Source: Pardosa pseudoannulata
Lineage: Eukaryota; Arthropoda; Arachnida; Araneae; Lycosidae
Length of the DNA stretch: 64,000 bases
Assembly (NCBI GenBank): GCA_032207245.1
Contig: CM063506.1
Span: 35,640,309-35,704,308 of the forward strand
Reading direction: 5' to 3'
Below are positions 61,626 through 64,000 of the stretch, one piece after another. Numbering within the stretch: the first letter of the stretch is position 1; each line of letters opens with the position of its first letter. The notes beneath the pieces were generated by a model, which was given only the letters and a program-made list of their open reading frames with translations, was not told the origin of the DNA and made no database searches. The position numbers were made by a program, and so were the translations under genes.

Positions 61626-64000
61626 ATACATTATTTATTTAAAAATACAGTCAATATATATTTATATTCTTTTGATTCTCTTTCATTTTAAAGGAACCTA
61701 ATATTTTTTTCTGCTTCCGGGCCCTCAACTGGTTTTAATCCGCATATGTTTACAGGACTAACTGCTACCAAATCTGGCAACCATACATAGAATAATGAGT
61801 TTGAATTTGCCTGACATCCAAACACAAAAAAATAAACAGTAACAGCATTTTTATAATCTTCATACAGCAATTTATATTTACACAAAATTTAATAGCATCA
61901 ACAAAGAAGCACAATAGATTTTCATATCACTTTATCAAATTTAAAATTTATGAGGAAATTTATACATAGTATACTAAATTTGTCTGTTCATTCAAATATT
62001 AGGTGGTATAAAGTCTAAAGTTTCAATTTCACAACTAGCTCTATAAAATATGCCATTAAAGTTTTAGGTCAACAAACCTTCAAAATTTTATAAAATCTAA
62101 ATTCAAATCCTATAACTATATTAGTCTTTTGATACGTGACAAATTTTTTAATGGTATATAGTACAGTATCTTATAACTCTAAATTTATGGTGGAATCACA
62201 CCCTTTTTAAGTTGCGAATTTACGGACTGAATCTGTTTAATTTTGTTTCTTTCTACTAAAGGAATAACTATGAGAGAAAATTATTGAAAGATTTGGAAAA
62301 GTTTTTATAAATGTTAATAAGCTGTATAGTCAGCCAGTGACAACAAATCATTTTTGATTTTTATACAGAATATTATAGGGAAAATAGAAAATAGAATTTT
62401 TTTAAGGATTTTACGGGATAATGAAAATATTTAAATACGGAAGGATTACTACGAAGTATATTTACTCTATTAAATATTTCTGCTACATTAGAAAGTTGTT
62501 TTTTAGAAAGATTAAAATTGACTATAAGAAAGAGGTAGAATGACAGAGTTAACTCTAAATAATCCAGATTTTTGTTATGTAAAAATATACTAGGAATGTT
62601 AGGAAAAAATTTTCCATCTAAATTTGATTCAATTTAATTTGTTTAAAATAGTACTGACTAAAAGATAATGAAATTCGTGGTTCAATAACCCCTTACCAGA
62701 TTTAATGCTATTTGCTTTCCTATATCTCTTAAATGTTAAAAATGTTTAAATTATGGTGATAGTTAAGTGATTAAGTGGCTAAAAGTAAATTTTCAGGAAA
62801 AGTTTTATACGTAATATTACGTCAAAATCAGGGTTCACAAAATACCATGCTGCGTAATATTACTGCAAAATCATGGGGCATCAAATACCATATTGCATAA
62901 TATTGCATCAAATACCATATTACATAATATTACGTCAAAAACAGGTAACGGATTAATAAATCCAATCAAAATGAATAAGTACGCTTCATCTTATTAAATT
63001 ACATAATAACCTAAGTGCACAGAAATTTTACCCTACTAACATTACGATCTGGGTTTTTTTCTTACCCAATTTCCTCAGATATAAATCAGGGTCTGAATCG
63101 AAATTTAGGAATATTTTGAGTTGATTACTGCGATCATTTAAACATTACCAAATAGTATCACCATTATTATTAGATTTGGGGTTTTGTTTTACATATTTTG
63201 CAAGGTTCTCTACCAATTACTTCATAATATTAATATTATAATACATATTAATGTAATACATAATACACTACTAAATCTTGTTAACAAACTGAACATAACA
63301 TCATCTCCAAAATTCGCCCTAAAAAAGTTAACTGAGTCCCTAAGAAGTCAACTGGGTCCCTAAACTTGGATTCTACCTTAACACACAATTTCTACGAGAT
63401 ATACACGTGCTTATGGGCTTCATTATAATGGCATATTCCATGAATTTGTTGCTTTAGAATAACTTCCGTTGGTACGAATAACAAACAATCCAAGTTTTCA
63501 TTCATTGTATCAGTTTGGCACATTAATTTGAGGCCATAACCAGAAAAGATGCTAGGACTAGATACTGAAATATTTTAAGAACACATCGAGATTTTCTTTA
63601 AGATATTTAATGATAAAGATATACAAACAAAACATTTTAATCTTATTCATTCTTTTAAGTTTATTAGCCAATAGCTTTAAACTTTTATAAAAATTGCAAC
63701 GTTAAAATAGGAATAAGTTATATATAATTATAAAAAAAATAAAAACTTTCGTTAAACATTTGGAGAAATTTACTGAATTAATGAATTTAAGAATTGTTGA
63801 TTTTTAAATTACTTCAACCTCAGAGAAACTTTGAGGATGTCCTAAGTTTAATAACTCGTACATACAAGTCGTGAAATTCAAAGAGGGTTAGAAATTAGGA
63901 TTCACTTCCTAAACTTAGAAAATACACTATATAGATATATCATTAACGCACCAAGGAGTTGTTTGATTGTAATGAAATTTCGTAAAGATATTTTGACAGA
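61626..64000. other. AT-rich intergenic DNA to right edge
   Basis: No supported gene or RNA. It contains a short minisatellite (62808-62944), and short inverted repeats only. Confidence 0.35.
62808..62944. repeat. minisatellite with ATAATATTACGTCAAAA units
   Basis: About four imperfect units of 27-43 bp, each with a (G/A)C(G/A)TAATATTACGTCAAAA-like part and AAATACCATATT. Confidence 0.75.

Overview
The window reads as AT-rich, intron-containing arthropod nuclear DNA. Jockey/R1-type and other LINE tails, mariner, Tc1, Helitron, Ginger, piggyBac-like and hAT-like elements, tRNA-derived SINEs and long satellite arrays occur together. A chelicerate such as a spider is my best guess, from general familiarity and not from any search. 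There are no operons or bacterial features. The one convincing host gene is an intronless bHLH reading frame of the achaete-scute family on the minus strand at 23214-23861. A 232-bp open block with splice-like borders at 3202-3433 may be an orphan exon.

Layout. 0-4 kb: a LINE 3' end entering from the left edge, a tRNA-derived SINE, a decayed Tc1-like transposon and the candidate exon. 4-7.3 kb: AT-rich DNA with TA microsatellites. 7.9-11.6 kb: three copies of a roughly 480-bp terminal-inverted-repeat element (one split an older LINE remnant, one carries another nested element) and a SINE. 12.4-15.9 and 16.6-20.8 kb: two satellites with monomers near 340 and 155 bp. 21.5-22.5 kb: a LINE 3' end and a SINE tail. 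23.2-23.9 kb: the bHLH gene. 24.65-28.51 kb: a TTAA-flanked, piggyBac-like non-autonomous element holding an internally deleted Ginger/KRBA2-like transposon. 30.2-47.6 kb: four abutting satellites (about 350, 630, 1000 and 240 bp monomers), interrupted by a hAT-like element that itself received a SINE. 48.36-50.44 kb: a second copy of the TTAA element, inverted, with a Helitron in its TA tract. 50.7-54.8 kb: segmentally duplicated Helitron material, including a Helitron helicase C-terminal remnant. 55.6-58.8 kb: a seventh satellite, about 165 bp, with a longer period near 1.03 kb. 59.6-61.6 kb: a small inverted-repeat element and a mariner pseudogene. The last 2.4 kb show no gene.

The locus is therefore mostly repeats layered on repeats, and the layers can be ordered in time: LINE before MITE, satellite before hAT before SINE, and TTAA element before Ginger or Helitron. 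The transposase, helicase and LINE ORFs seen here are all broken or truncated. The bHLH gene is the only frame whose composition and motifs suggest current selection. Monomer lengths and borders were read by eye and are approximate.
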